Source of the DNA: QHXW01 sp963847515
GTDB lineage: Bacteria > Acidobacteriota > Terriglobia > Bryobacterales > Bryobacteraceae
NCBI GenBank assembly: GCA_963847515.1
Contig: CAWKAA010000004.1
Span: forward strand, 248,001-312,000
Length of the DNA: 64,000 nt
Reading direction: 5' to 3'
Part shown: positions 26,142 to 35,835 of the stretch, piece after piece
Position numbering within the stretch: position 1 is the stretch's first letter
Layout of the letters: each line of letters starts with the position of its first letter
The notes under the pieces: generated by a model
The model's database searches: none
Told to the model about the DNA's origin: nothing
The model's input: the letters and a program-made list of their open reading frames with translations, nothing else
Made by a program: the position numbers and the translations under genes

Positions 26142-26534
26142 CTACTTCGTCTCCTTCGGCCCATTCACCCTCAACCCCGCCCCCGCAAACCACGGGTGCA
26201 GCTCGAGCGTCAGCCGTCCTGCTTTCAGCAACGGGTCGGCCTCCATCAGCGCGCGCGCTTCGTCCACTGAAGCGAGTTTGAAGATCAGCATGCCGCGCAG
26301 CTCCGTGTTATCGCTGAAAGGACCCGCCACAATCAGCTTGCCGGCCTCCGCCAGTTTTCCAAAGTTCGCCAGATGGCCTTCCTGCATGCGTTCCGCTTCG
26401 GCAGGGTCTCCTTTTCCCGCGTTCGGGCCTCGGTGAAAGAATCCCACCACGTACGTCGTCATCTCATATTGCGGTTTGGTATCGGCAGCCGTCAGCACAC
26501 CCGCGAGCGCCACCAGTAGCAGTGTTCGTGACAT
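26142..26534 (-). CDS. Exported YCII-domain protein
   Basis: 130 aa from ATG 26534 (MSRTLLLVALAGVLTA), a signal peptide; the open frame to 26588 adds an unlikely leader. The domain has YEMTTYVVGFFHRGP, LANFGKLAEAGKLIVAGPFS and RGMLIFKLASVDEARALMEA. These match YciI-like ferredoxin-fold proteins with their His and Asp pocket. Exported versions are common in acidobacteria and of unknown activity. Confidence 0.78.
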   Translation of the reverse strand: MSRTLLLVALAGVLTAADTKPQYEMTTYVVGFFHRGPNAGKGDPAEAERMQEGHLANFGKLAEAGKLIVAGPFSDNTELRGMLIFKLASVDEARALMEADPLLKAGRLTLELHPWFAGAGLRVNGPKETK

Positions 26535-26614
26535 GCAGGGCACTATAACATCTAGGGAGATTTCCCTAATGATGAAGCGTCTGGACAATTCTCTGCGAAA
26601 ATTTCAGCCCCAGC

Positions 26615-26890
26615 CTACTCGCTCTGCCGCCGCTCCCCGTCATACGGCTTGTACCCGTTCTCCCGCATGATGCGATACGCCGCCTCCAGCGCCTCCGGCA
26701 GCACGTAAAAGAATGCCCCGACGCGCTCAGTCTGAAAAACAATGCCGCCGCGGTAGGCGTCGGCTTCCGCTCCGTAATCCACGCCTGCGGCGGTCAGGAT
26801 GGATTCCAAGCGCTGAGCGTCTCTGAGTCTCTTGGCGATATAGACGAGTTCCGCACGGCCGTCGCCGAAGAAGTCTGCGTCCCGTTTCAT
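26615..26890 (-). CDS. DUF2007-like small protein
   Basis: 91 aa: LVYIAKRLRDAQRLESILTA, AGVDYGAEADAYRGGIVFQT, RVGAFFYVLPEALEAAYRIM. The pattern of 'location/index of a residue pair then a small ferredoxin-like fold' recalls DUF2007 (putative signal-transducing) proteins. No membrane segment. It is read divergently from dprA. Confidence 0.6.
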   Translation of the reverse strand: MKRDADFFGDGRAELVYIAKRLRDAQRLESILTAAGVDYGAEADAYRGGIVFQTERVGAFFYVLPEALEAAYRIMRENGYKPYDGERRQSE

Positions 26891-26973
26891 TTGTGTTGAG
26901 AATCCGGGCTGATGGAGCCCACAAACTCATCTTAGGAGATTCGCGGTCCGCTCGCCCGATCAACAGCCTCACC

Positions 26974-28155
26974 ATGCCCGTAGAAACATTAATCGTGACG
27001 AAGAGCTACACTGGCTTGCGCTGCGGCTGGTTCCGGGCCTCGGAACGCGCAGCGCCGGAAAGCTGATCGCGCAGTTTCGCACGCCGCAAGCCGTTTTTCG
27101 CGCCTCGCGCACGGAACTCGAAGGCGCGGGCATCAGCGGCGCGGTGGCTCAGAGCATCGCCAGCGGCTGCACATTCGAGGACGCCGTGGCGCAGCAGGAG
27201 AAAATGCTGGAGACGGAGACTGCGGCCAGTCACCATCACCGATCCGCGCTATCCGGCGCTGCTGCGCGAGATTTTCGATCCGCCGGTGCTTCTGTTCGCG
27301 CGCGGCCGACTGGAACTTGCTGCAATCCATCATGCTCGGCGTGGTCGGTACGCGGCGGCCCACTCCTTACGGCATGGCGGCGGCGGAGCGGCTGTCGGGC
27401 GATCTGGCGCGCGCCGGGCTCACCATCGTCAGCGGCATGGCGCGCGGCATCGATACCGCGGCGCATAAAGGCGGCATTGGCGGCCGGCGGCGATACGGTC
27501 GCGGTGCTGGGCTGCGGCGTGGATATGTCTATCCTTCCGAGAACCGCAAGCTGGCGGCGGAGATTGGCGTCGAAGGGGCTGATCGTTTCGGAGTTTCCCA
27601 TGGGCTCCGTCGGCTTTCCCGCAAAATTTTCCCATCCGCAACCGCATCATCAGCGGGATGAGCGTCGGAGTGCTGGTGGTCGAGGGCGCGCAGTACAGCG
27701 GCTCGGCCATCACCGCCAGGCTGGCGATGGACCAGGGCAGGGAAGTTTTTGCCGTTCCCGGCAACATCACTTCGAAAATGAGTTGGGGGCCGAATCTGCT
27801 GATCAAACAGGGCGCTAAACTGGTGCAGGACTGGAACGACGTGGTGGTCGACCTCCCGTCCGAAGTGCGCCGCCAGTCTGATTGAGAGCGGCAAGAACCG
27901 TCTGCTGGCTCAAGGACTTAGCGCGCAGGTTGCAACTTCTGAGCCCGTTCAGGCATCATCTACTAGGTAACCGGCCGGTGGTTTCCCGCAGGCTTCTGGA
28001 CAAGCTCAAGGCGGATGCCGGCACACATTTGGACGATGCTTGTAGAATCATTGGAGGACATCTCTCCTTCCGAGCTGATCGCCGCGCTGTTTGAATTGGA
28101 GATGATGGGTCTGGTAAAACAACTTCCAGGCAAGAACTTTGTTAAAGTGTGGTAA
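26974..28155 (+). pseudogene. dprA: DprA DNA-processing protein, multiple frameshifts
   Basis: Pieced together from three frames: HWLALRLVPGLGTRSAGKLI (N-terminal helical hairpins), VTITDPRYPALLREIFDPPV, GVVGTRRPTPYGMAAAERLS (Rossmann-like GxRxxS/T-P region), GMARGIDTAAH, TVAVLGCGVD, then GMSVGVLVVEGAQYSGS and FAVPGNITS. A C-terminal winged helix (KADAGTHLDDLVESLEDISP, LEMMGLVKQLPGKNFVKVW) ends at 28155. At least six single-base breaks are seen (near 27221, 27316, 27472, 27565, 27630, 28043). DprA loads RecA on incoming single-stranded DNA in transformation. Position just before topA is the usual bacterial order. The start is unclear, because the ATG at 26974 is one base out of frame. Confidence 0.8.
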
Positions 28156-28195
28156 CGACAGATCTGGATATCTGTGGTCGAAATGAAATCTTAAT

Positions 28196-30664
28196 ATGGC
28201 AAAGGCTCTCGTAATCGTGGAATCGCCCGCGAAGGCGAAGACCATCAACAAATACCTGGGCAAGCAACTACGTAGTCAAGGCTTCGCTCGGTCATATCAA
28301 GGACCTTCCCAAGAAAGATCTCGCGGTGGATGTGGAAAACGGCTTCGAGCCGCGCTACGAAGTGATCGAAGGCAAGAAGAAGCTCATTCAGGAGCTGAAA
28401 CAGGCCGCCAAGAAGGTGGAGCAGGTCTACCTGGCGGCCGACCCCGATCGCGAAGGCGAAGCCATCTGCTATCACCTGCAGGAAGAGCTCGACGGCGAGC
28501 AAGGCAAGAGCAAAAAGAAGACCGGCCCGAAGATCTTCCGCGTGATGTTCAACGAGATCACCAAGCGCGCCATCAAGAAGGCCTTCGAGAAGCCGGGCCA
28601 GGTGAATATCAACCTGGTGGAAGCGCAGCAGGCGCGGCGCGTGCTCGACCGCCTGGTGGGCTACAAGATTTCGCCGCTGCTTTGGGACAAGGTCCGGCGC
28701 GGCCTTTCCGCCGGCCGCGTGCAGACCGTGGCGCTGCGGCTGATCGTGGAGCGCGAGCGCGAAATCCGCGCCTTCCAGAAGAAGGAATACTGGACCATCG
28801 ACGTGAACCTCGGCGCCAAGAAGCCGCCGTGCGTTCGATGCCCGGCTGATCAAGCGGGCGGCGACGGGAACGAAGCCGAGACGCCGGAGATCGGCAACCA
28901 GCAGGCCGCCGATGCGCTGGTGATGCAGCTCGACGGCGCCGAGTACGTCGTCAAGTCGGTCGGCACGCGCGAAAAGCGGCGCAACCCGGTGGCGCCGTTC
29001 ATCACCTCGACGCTGCAGCAGGAATCGGCGCGCAAGCTGCGCTTCAGCGTGAAGCGCACCATGATGCTGGCGCAGCGGCTTGTATGAAGGCATCGAGCTC
29101 GGCAAAGAAGGCTCGGTCGGCCTGATCACCTACATGCGCACGGATTCCACGCGCGTCTCGGCCGACGCCATCGACGAGGTGCGCGGGTTTTATCGGCGAG
29201 AGGTACGGCAAGGAGTACCTGCCTGAGTCGCCCAATGTCTACAAATCGAAGAAGGACGCGCAGGACGCGCACGAAGCCATCCGGCCGACATCGGTGTGCA
29301 CACGCCCGGATGAGATCGAGCAGTCATCTGGCCGAAGACGAGATGAAGCTCTACCGGCTGATCTGGATGCGCTTCGTGGCTTCGCAGATGATGCCGGCGA
29401 TCTTCGACCAGACCACCATCGACGTCACGGCCAAGGGCAAGACGGCGCCGAATATACTTTCCGCGCCACCGGATCGGTGCAGAAGTTCGACGGCTTCCTG
29501 CGAGTCTACGAAGAAGGCAAGGACCAGAAGGACGAAGAGGACGAGGAGCTGAAGCACAAGCTGCCGCAGGTGACCGAAGGCGAGAACGCTGAAATTCCGC
29601 GGCATCAAGCCCGAGCAGCATTTCACCGAGCCGCCGCCGCGCTACAACGAAGCCACGCTGGTGAAGAAGCTGGAAGCCGACGGCGTGGGCCGGCCGTCCA
29701 CGTACGCTTCCATTCTTTCGACCATCCAGGAGCGCGAGTACGTCAACAAGGAAGGCGGCAAGTTCAAGCCCACCGAGCTGGGCATGGTGGTGACCGACCT
29801 GCTGCTCGAAAGCTTCAACGACATCTTCGAGGTGAAGTACACGGCGCGCATGGAAGAGGAGCTGGACGAGATCGAAGAGGGCAAGCTCGACTGGCGCGAG
29901 GCCATGGCGCGAGTTCTACGAGCGCTTCGACAAGGACCTGAAGCACGCCGAAGAGCACATGACCGACATCAAGCGGATGGAGAAGCCCACCGACTTGATC
30001 TGCGAGAAGTGCGGCAAGCCGCTGGTGATCAAGTGGGGCAAGCACGGCAGCTTCATCGCCTGCACCGGATACCCGGAATGCACGTACACGCGCGAAGTTC
30101 CGGTGGATCTGCGGAGCGTAGACAACGCCGATCTCACCGAGCAGGGCGACGAGGAATATTGCGAGAACTGCGGCCGCCCCATGGTGCTGAAAAAGGGCCG
30201 CTTCGGGCAGTTCTATGCCTGCACCGGCTATCCCGATTGCAAGACCACGCAAGCCCATCGGCGGCACGCAGAAGAAAGCCGACGTCGCCGCTCGACGAAA
30301 AGTGCCCGCAGTGCGGCAACAACCTGGTGCATGAAGTACGGGCGCTTCGGCGAGTTCACGGCGTGCAGCAATTATCCCACCTGCAAATACGTCAAGCAGA
30401 AAACCATCGGCGTGAAGTGCCCGGAATGCTCCGAAGGCGAAGTGGTGGAGCGGCGCTCCAAGCGCGGCAAGACGTTTTACGGCTGCAGCCGCTATCCCGA
30501 ATGCAATTTCGTCGCCTGGGCCAAGCCGGTTGCCGAGAAGTGCCCCGAGTGCGGCAGCCCTTACATGGTGGAGAAGTGGCTGAAGGCCGGCGCCGTGCTT
30601 GCAGTGTCCCAACCAGGAGTGCAAATACAAAAAAGTAGTTGAGCCCGAACTCGTGAGCCATTGA
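28196..30664 (+). pseudogene. topA: DNA topoisomerase I, about thirteen frameshifts
   Basis: The Toprim start MAKALVIVESPAKAKTINKY and AADPDREGEAI are clear, as is the catalytic Tyr in GLITYMRTDSTRVS. The C-terminus has five CxxC zinc ribbons (from CEKCGKPLVIKWGKHG to CPECGSPYMVEKWLKAG), more than the three of E. coli. Breaks, almost all +1, lie at 28265, 28830, 28856, 29082, 29190, 29324, 29441 (a deletion), 29588, 29910, 30250, 30290, 30330 and 30600. Protein similarity resumes without a gap after each. The enzyme relaxes negative supercoils and is normally essential, so true loss is improbable. The stop at 30662-30664 overlaps the MFS start (TGATG). Confidence 0.9.
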
Positions 30665-31974
30665 TGGACCTCACGGCTCGCCGCGTCGCCGCGTCGCCGG
30701 GCCGCCATGTCTCGCACTTACGCTGGTGGATCGGCGCTCTGCTGTTCGCCTCTACCGTCATCAATTACATCGACCGCCAGACCATCAACGTTCTTGCGCC
30801 TTTCCTAAAAGCCGAATATCACTGGACCAACAGCGACTTCGCCCTGATCGTCATCTCCTTCCGCCTCTCGTACGCCGTCGTGCAATTTCTCGGCGGGCGG
30901 CTTGTCGATGTGCTCGGCACGCGCCGCGGGCTGAGTTTGGCCGTCGCCTGGTATTCCGTGATGGCCATGCTGACTTCGCTCTCGCGCGGTTTGTGGAGCT
31001 TCTGCGGCTTCCGTTTCCTGCTCGGCGCGGGCGAGGCGGCCAACTGGCCAGGAGCCACCAAAGCCGTTTCCGAATGGTTCCCCCCAAAAGAACGCGGCAT
31101 TGCAGTGGCGCTTTTCGACAGCGGCTCGGCGATCGGCGGGGCCGTCGCGCCCGCCCTGGTGGTATGGCTCTATCACGTGTTCGGCACGTGGCGGCCTGCG
31201 TTTCTTATCACGGGGACGCTCGGTTTCTTGTGGCTGCTCGCCTGGCTGGCCACTTATCACAAACCGGAGGATCACCCGCGCATCACCGATTCTGAACGCG
31301 CCATGATTCTCGGGACGCGCTCTGGCGCCGGAGAAGCACCGCGCGCCCGGACGCCCGTCGCAACGCTGGTGGGATATCGTCAGACCTGGGGGTGCGTTCT
31401 GGCAAAAGCCATTCTCGACCCCTACTGGTACCTGGTCGCCGACTGGTTCGCTCTGTTTCTGGTAAGCCGCGGATTCAAGCTGGAGGACACGCTCATCGGC
31501 TTCTGGATTCCGTTCGTCTGCGCCGACCTGGGCAACTTCGTGGGCGGCGGTTTGTCCAGTTACTTCATCCATCGCGGCTGGACGGTCGGCGCCGCGCGCC
31601 GCATCATCTTCCTGATCTGCGGGCCGCTGATGCTGCTCATGATTCCCGCGGTGTATACGACGCGGCTCTGGCTGTTGATCGCGGAGTTCGGCTTCGCCAC
31701 GCTCGGCTACGCCGCGTGTGCCACCATCTTCCTGACACTCCCGTCAGATCTTTTCGAGAGCGGCTCGGTCGCCACAGTCAGCGGCCTCGCCGGCATGGTG
31801 ACGGGCTTCGTGACGATCGCCGCGACGTACACTATCGGCGCAGTCACCGACCGCTACTCCTTCGCCCCGATCCTGATGGGCGCCAGCGCCGCGCCCGTGC
31901 TGGCGGCCATCGCCGTCTTCACCCTGGTGCAGAACACCAAGAATTCAGGAAAGGGAGTACTGTTGAGAATTTGA
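30664..31974 (+). CDS. MFS transporter, anion:cation symporter type
   Basis: 436 aa from ATG 30664, overlapping the topA stop. Twelve hydrophobic segments. Segment 1 carries NYIDRQTINVLAPFLKAEYH; the loop 2-3 motif reads GGRLVDVLGTRRGLSLAVAW; later GAGEAANWPGATKAVSEWFP and GSAIGGAVAPALVVWLYHVF are signature for the ACS family that takes up hexuronates, glucarate or other sugar acids. Substrate is inferred from family. It has no frameshift although it directly follows the heavily broken topA. Confidence 0.88.
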   Translation: MDLTARRVAASPGRHVSHLRWWIGALLFASTVINYIDRQTINVLAPFLKAEYHWTNSDFALIVISFRLSYAVVQFLGGRLVDVLGTRRGLSLAVAWYSVMAMLTSLSRGLWSFCGFRFLLGAGEAANWPGATKAVSEWFPPKERGIAVALFDSGSAIGGAVAPALVVWLYHVFGTWRPAFLITGTLGFLWLLAWLATYHKPEDHPRITDSERAMILGTRSGAGEAPRARTPVATLVGYRQTWGCVLAKAILDPYWYLVADWFALFLVSRGFKLEDTLIGFWIPFVCADLGNFVGGGLSSYFIHRGWTVGAARRIIFLICGPLMLLMIPAVYTTRLWLLIAEFGFATLGYAACATIFLTLPSDLFESGSVATVSGLAGMVTGFVTIAATYTIGAVTDRYSFAPILMGASAAPVLAAIAVFTLVQNTKNSGKGVLLRI

Positions 31975-32002
31975 GACCCGAATGGTAACGCGCATCGCGC
32001 GA

Positions 32003-32551
32003 TCACCGGACTCGCTGGAATTCACGTAGCCCTTTCTTTCGCGATGGTACACAGCGGTCGGGAATGGGAAACCGAGGCCGAGCCCAATCGCAAAGGTTTT
32101 CCGCGGCTGCCTTAATCTTCGCTTCGACGTCTTCGCGATTACTGTAGTCGGTCAGCTCATCGACTCGCTCGCCGCTGAGACAAAGGATCCACGTTTCGAT
32201 ATGGCGTTTGGGGATGAGAATTGAAATTGCCTCCTTGGGTTTCGGTTTTTCCTGCCCAGCCGCCCTCAGTGCTGCCTCAAGTTCGCGTTCGCGTTGCTGC
32301 ACAGTCTTCGTATCCGCATCGATTGCAACCACAAGAGCGGCACTCCTGCGTGCAGCTCGGTTCCGATAATGGGCAACCTCCGCGGAAAAGCTTTCGCGCA
32401 CATACTGTTCGCCGGACCCGCGGCCCGACGGAGCCTGGTTGACCCGTATCGTTCTTGGATTGTGTCCCTTATGCTTCAAGGATCGACGGACAAGATTTGT
32501 CTGATTGAGGTCTTCGCTCAAAACAACAATCTCGGCGATCCGCTCAGCCAC
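32003..32551 (-). CDS. Toprim-like protein paired with an ATPase (DUF4276-like)
   Basis: 182 aa from ATG 32551, overlapping the ATPase stop by 8 bp. The N-terminus AEIVVLSEDLNQTNLVRRSL supplies a Glu at residue 13, and ALVVAIDADTKTV gives D78-x-D80. Glu followed by DxD is the metal-binding triad of Toprim nucleases. Further on are ILIPKRHIETWILCLSGE and a basic C-terminus. The arrangement (SMC-type ATPase then small Toprim-like protein) parallels OLD, RloAB and PARIS-type defence pairs, though I cannot place it in one of those families. Probably the effector nuclease of a two-gene anti-phage system. Confidence 0.6.
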   Translation of the reverse strand: MAERIAEIVVLSEDLNQTNLVRRSLKHKGHNPRTIRVNQAPSGRGSGEQYVRESFSAEVAHYRNRAARRSAALVVAIDADTKTVQQRERELEAALRAAGQEKPKPKEAISILIPKRHIETWILCLSGERVDELTDYSNREDVEAKIKAAAENLCDWARPRFPIPDRCVPSRKKGLREFQRVR

Positions 32552-33688
32552 GCTCCCATCCTCGTGCGATTTGCTCGGAAGGGAGGAGCTTGCCTAGCGT
32601 ATCGGGGCGGTAGGGCACCGCTTGCACCGGGCCCAAGCCGGTCCGCGAAAAGAGCACGCCGTGTTCCGGGGCGAGCAAGTTGAGTACTTCGGGATGATGT
32701 GACACCAAAATCACTTGACCACCTTCGTCGTCGACTCGATCATTCAGCGCTAGTAACCACGGCTGGATTTCCGATAAGGCCAGGAAATTATCCGGCTCGT
32801 CAACACACATAGTGCGCTCTGGCCCGACGGCGAAGTGAAGCAAGGCATAAAGAGCGATCAAAACTCTTTGGCCCTCTGAGAGTTCATCGAACCCAAATTC
32901 CAAGGGTCGGTTCTTACCGCGTCGGCCATTGTCGCTTGGAGACTTTGAAAGTACGCCCGCAGCTCGCGGACCGCCCGTCCCACCCTTGTCAGGTGCAGCG
33001 AATCGAACCCTTGAATGACTTCCCTAAGAGACTTTTGTAGGTCGAGAGCGGCACCCGTTTGCTCCTGGACGTTATGGCTGTACCAACCGGGAAAATTCGA
33101 AAGATCGTCCTCAAGATAGTAGTCTTCGTCCCTTCCTATGTCCGTTTCGTCTGATGTCATCTGCGAGGGATTGACGCGCAAGCAATGGAGATGGCCCAGC
33201 CAGTCTTTAAACCAAGCGAGTTTTGAGTTGCCCTTTCGCGGACCAACGACAGCCAACGCGGATCTATCAGGATCGAATGGATAGATGCTGGCTTTCTTTG
33301 CGTGAATATCATCGAATAGGTGCACCTGATCACGGTGAAACAAAATGAGAGGTTTCTCGTTGAAATCGAGCGATTCCTTCAACACACGCGTCCGTGGCTT
33401 CTCCTCCTGCGTCTCAACCCAAAGCGTATACACGTAGGTCCCGCCGTTTCCGGTTACCTCCAGTTCAAAACTTTGTTGGGGCACAGTTTGCCATCTTGTT
33501 CGTGTTTCTAATGAGAAGAGCTGGTCGGCCTTGTAGCCCGTTGAGGCAAAATCCCGCAGCTTCCCAAGGACCTCAAAGAATACCGACTTCCCGGTCCCGT
33601 TAATTCCGAGAATGAGTTGCTTCTCCTTGGGCTTAAAGGTGAAGTTTACGAAACATCGATAATTGTCGACGTAAATGCGTTTTAGCAA
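32544..33688 (-). pseudogene. AAA/ABC-type ATPase of a two-gene defence-like module, one frameshift
   Basis: RecF/AAA_21-like ATPase of ~380 aa. It starts MLKRIYVDNYRCFVNFTFKP; Walker A is LGINGTGKSVFFEVL near residue 30. After a ~200-residue insert come the signature FDELSEGQRVLIALYALLHF, Walker B TMCVDEPDNFLAL and H-loop VILVSHHPEVLNLL. One base is missing near 32892 (between TDP and LEFGFDE), splitting the frame. All catalytic motifs survive, so a base-call error is likely. It precedes and overlaps the Toprim-like gene. The ATPase probably senses a phage trigger and controls the partner; this is inferred from similar modules. Confidence 0.65.
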
Positions 33689-34035
33689 GCTGATTTGATT
33701 CTAACCGAACTCAATCCGACACATTGCGTGGCCGTGGTATCACCTTTGACTGTGGCGTAGAGAGACCGGCATTGGTTCGCTTACTCCGCCACCCACCTTC
33801 ACCAGTGATAGCCGCCGCGGTTCCTCGCCACCGGTCCCTTTCTGCCCGATCTGCAAGACTGATGTCGACGATTCGCTGGGGCCGTTACCAACCGCTACTT
33901 CCTTCGCCGCAATTCCGCTAGGCGCCAGCGCCGCCCCGTGTCGAGCGCCATCGCCGGCGCAGTCCATGCGCGAGGTCAAGACGCATTTCGATCCCCCGCT
34001 CCAGAACGAAGCTAAAATTGGATTACCCAGTGAAC
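33689..34035. other. Region upstream of nitrilase
   Basis: About 350 bp. One forward frame without a start codon reads VPFCPICKTDVDDSLGPLP near 33840, which has a CxxC and coding-like look, and may be the relic of a small zinc-ribbon protein. Otherwise nothing is recognised. Confidence 0.3.
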
Positions 34036-34818
34036 ATGTTTCGAATTGCCCTCGCCAACATTCGCTTCCCGGCGACTCCCGACGAGTCGGTCATGTTGGC
34101 CGAACAAGCCATCGCTCAAGCGTCCCTCGAGCGCGCCGGCCTCATTTGCTTTCCGGAATGCTTCGTGCCCGGCTACAGGGGATTGGGGAAATCGGTGCCG
34201 TCCCCCGACCCTGCATTCCTCGAACGCGCCTGGTCCGCTATTCGAGCGGCAGCCGCAAAGGCAACCCTCGCGGTTGTCCTCGGCACCGAGCGCGTCGTCG
34301 ATGAGGACCTGTTCGCCACCGCCTTGGTCATCAATCCGGATGGAACGATCGCCGGTTTCCAGGACAAAGTTCAAATCGACCCCTCCGAGGAAAGTACCTA
34401 TTCGCCTGGTTCTGGAAGGCAGGTTTTCCAAAACGGTCCGCTAACATTTGGTGTCGCGATCTGCCATGAGGCTTGGCGTTATCCGGAAACCGTCAGATGG
34501 GCTGCCCGGCGCGGCGCCCACATTGTGTTCCACCCTCATTTCCATATAGGCGAGCCCGGGGGTTACGTGCCCTCGAGTTTCGCCGACCCTGTGAACTCAT
34601 TCCATGAGAAAGCAGTCTTGTGTCGTGCGGCAGAGAACACATGCTATTTCGCAACTGTAAACTGTGCAAGCGCCGGGTCGCCGACCACGTCGGCGGTGGT
34701 GCGGCCCGACGGGACGCTGCTCAGCTATCAGCCATACGGTAAAGAAGGGTTGCTGATTGCGGACATCGACATCGCGGAGGCCACAGGCCTGCTGGCGACG
34801 CGCTACAAATCTATCTAG
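34036..34818 (+). CDS. Carbon-nitrogen hydrolase (nitrilase superfamily)
   Basis: 260 aa from ATG 34036; upstream TTG and GTG codons in frame give up to six more residues. The catalytic triad is visible: Glu in GLICFPECFVPGY (near 40), Lys in GFQDKVQIDPSEES (near 115), Cys in FGVAICHEAWRYPE (near 145). DPVNSFHEKAVLCRAAENTC and VNCASAGSP follow, as in amidase-type members. It hydrolyses a nitrile or amide; substrate unknown. It stands alone between a defence-like module and rlpA. Confidence 0.85.
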   Translation: MFRIALANIRFPATPDESVMLAEQAIAQASLERAGLICFPECFVPGYRGLGKSVPSPDPAFLERAWSAIRAAAAKATLAVVLGTERVVDEDLFATALVINPDGTIAGFQDKVQIDPSEESTYSPGSGRQVFQNGPLTFGVAICHEAWRYPETVRWAARRGAHIVFHPHFHIGEPGGYVPSSFADPVNSFHEKAVLCRAAENTCYFATVNCASAGSPTTSAVVRPDGTLLSYQPYGKEGLLIADIDIAEATGLLATRYKSI

Positions 34819-34967
34819 AAGTTCCACGGCCCCCAAACGCTCAAAATCGGGTGACTGATCCGAGGTCGCTGATTTTGTGAGAGTTGGCACGAGGCGCGCT
34901 CACAAGGGCGGGAAGGTGTGCGATTCTGGTTGCCTGAGGGTCGATGGGCACGGTAGTATCTCACGAG

Positions 34968-35627
34968 ATGCGTCAGGCTTTGGTTATCACAGGCTCGCTG
35001 GGTCTCTTTCTCCTTTCCTGTGGCGAGAAGCGTACGGTGCGGGCTGCCATTCCGCCTCCTCCGCAGCTAAGCGGTGTGGAAGTCGGTGTGGCGAGCTGGT
35101 ACGGCCATCCGTATCACGGCCGGGTTGCGGCCTCAGGTGAGACCTATGACATGGAGCAGTTCACCGCCGCGCATCGCACGCTGCCGTTTGGCACTCTCGT
35201 GCGTGTCGTCAATGTGGAAAACAACAAGTCGGTGGACGTTCGCATCAACGATCGGGGTCCGTTCGTGGATGACCGCATCATCGACCTCTCGCTGGCCGCC
35301 GCGCGTTCCATCAATCTAGTGGGTCCGGGGACCGCAAGAGTGCGCCTAGAGGTGTTGCAGGCGCCGCCTATGTCGGCGCCGGGATATTACGCCGTACAGG
35401 TGGGCGCGTTCCAGAATCATGCCAATGCCGAGCGGCTGCGCACTGAAATGGAAGCGCGTTACGGCGCGGCGCGGCTCGCCTTGCGACCCGGAGATCCACA
35501 GCTATGGCGCGTGCTGGTCGGTCGTGCCCCCACAGTGGACGATGCCGGCGCGCTCGCCGGCCGAATTCGCGCCGAGCACGACGGCAAACAAGCTTTCGTA
35601 ATCCGGGAAGATACTCCTTTCAACTGA
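34968..35627 (+). CDS. rlpA: RlpA-type septal lytic transglycosylase lipoprotein
   Basis: 219 aa from ATG 34968; the frame opens eight codons earlier. The signal ends with lipobox LLSC, so it is a lipoprotein. The double-psi barrel has GVASWYGHPYHGRVAASGET, LPFGTLVRVVNVENN and VRINDRGPFVDDRIIDLS (the catalytic Asp-containing loop). A SPOR domain (YYAVQVGAFQNHANAERLRT) forms the C-terminus and binds denuded glycan strands at the septum. RlpA cleaves such glycans during cell separation. Confidence 0.9.
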   Translation: MRQALVITGSLGLFLLSCGEKRTVRAAIPPPPQLSGVEVGVASWYGHPYHGRVAASGETYDMEQFTAAHRTLPFGTLVRVVNVENNKSVDVRINDRGPFVDDRIIDLSLAAARSINLVGPGTARVRLEVLQAPPMSAPGYYAVQVGAFQNHANAERLRTEMEARYGAARLALRPGDPQLWRVLVGRAPTVDDAGALAGRIRAEHDGKQAFVIREDTPFN

Positions 35628-35835
35628 TCGCGGGGTGTTGCAGTCCCGAGCGGCGCATCGGCTTTGATTGCGACCGAGAGCGGCACCGGCAAGAAAGTGG
35701 TGGCGCGCGCTGGCTCGCGCTGGCGCATAGCCATAGCGCCGGTCGAAAGAAGGCGGATGGGCGTATACTGGCCCGAAGCCAGGTGCCAAAAAGGAAATCC
35801 CCTTTTATCACTTACTGGCCAGGAGGATTTGATAC

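Noticed and set aside
28245..30717. Long minus-strand frames across topA
   Set aside because: They lie antisense to conserved TopA motifs; Leu/Ala-rich composition is typical of shadow frames.
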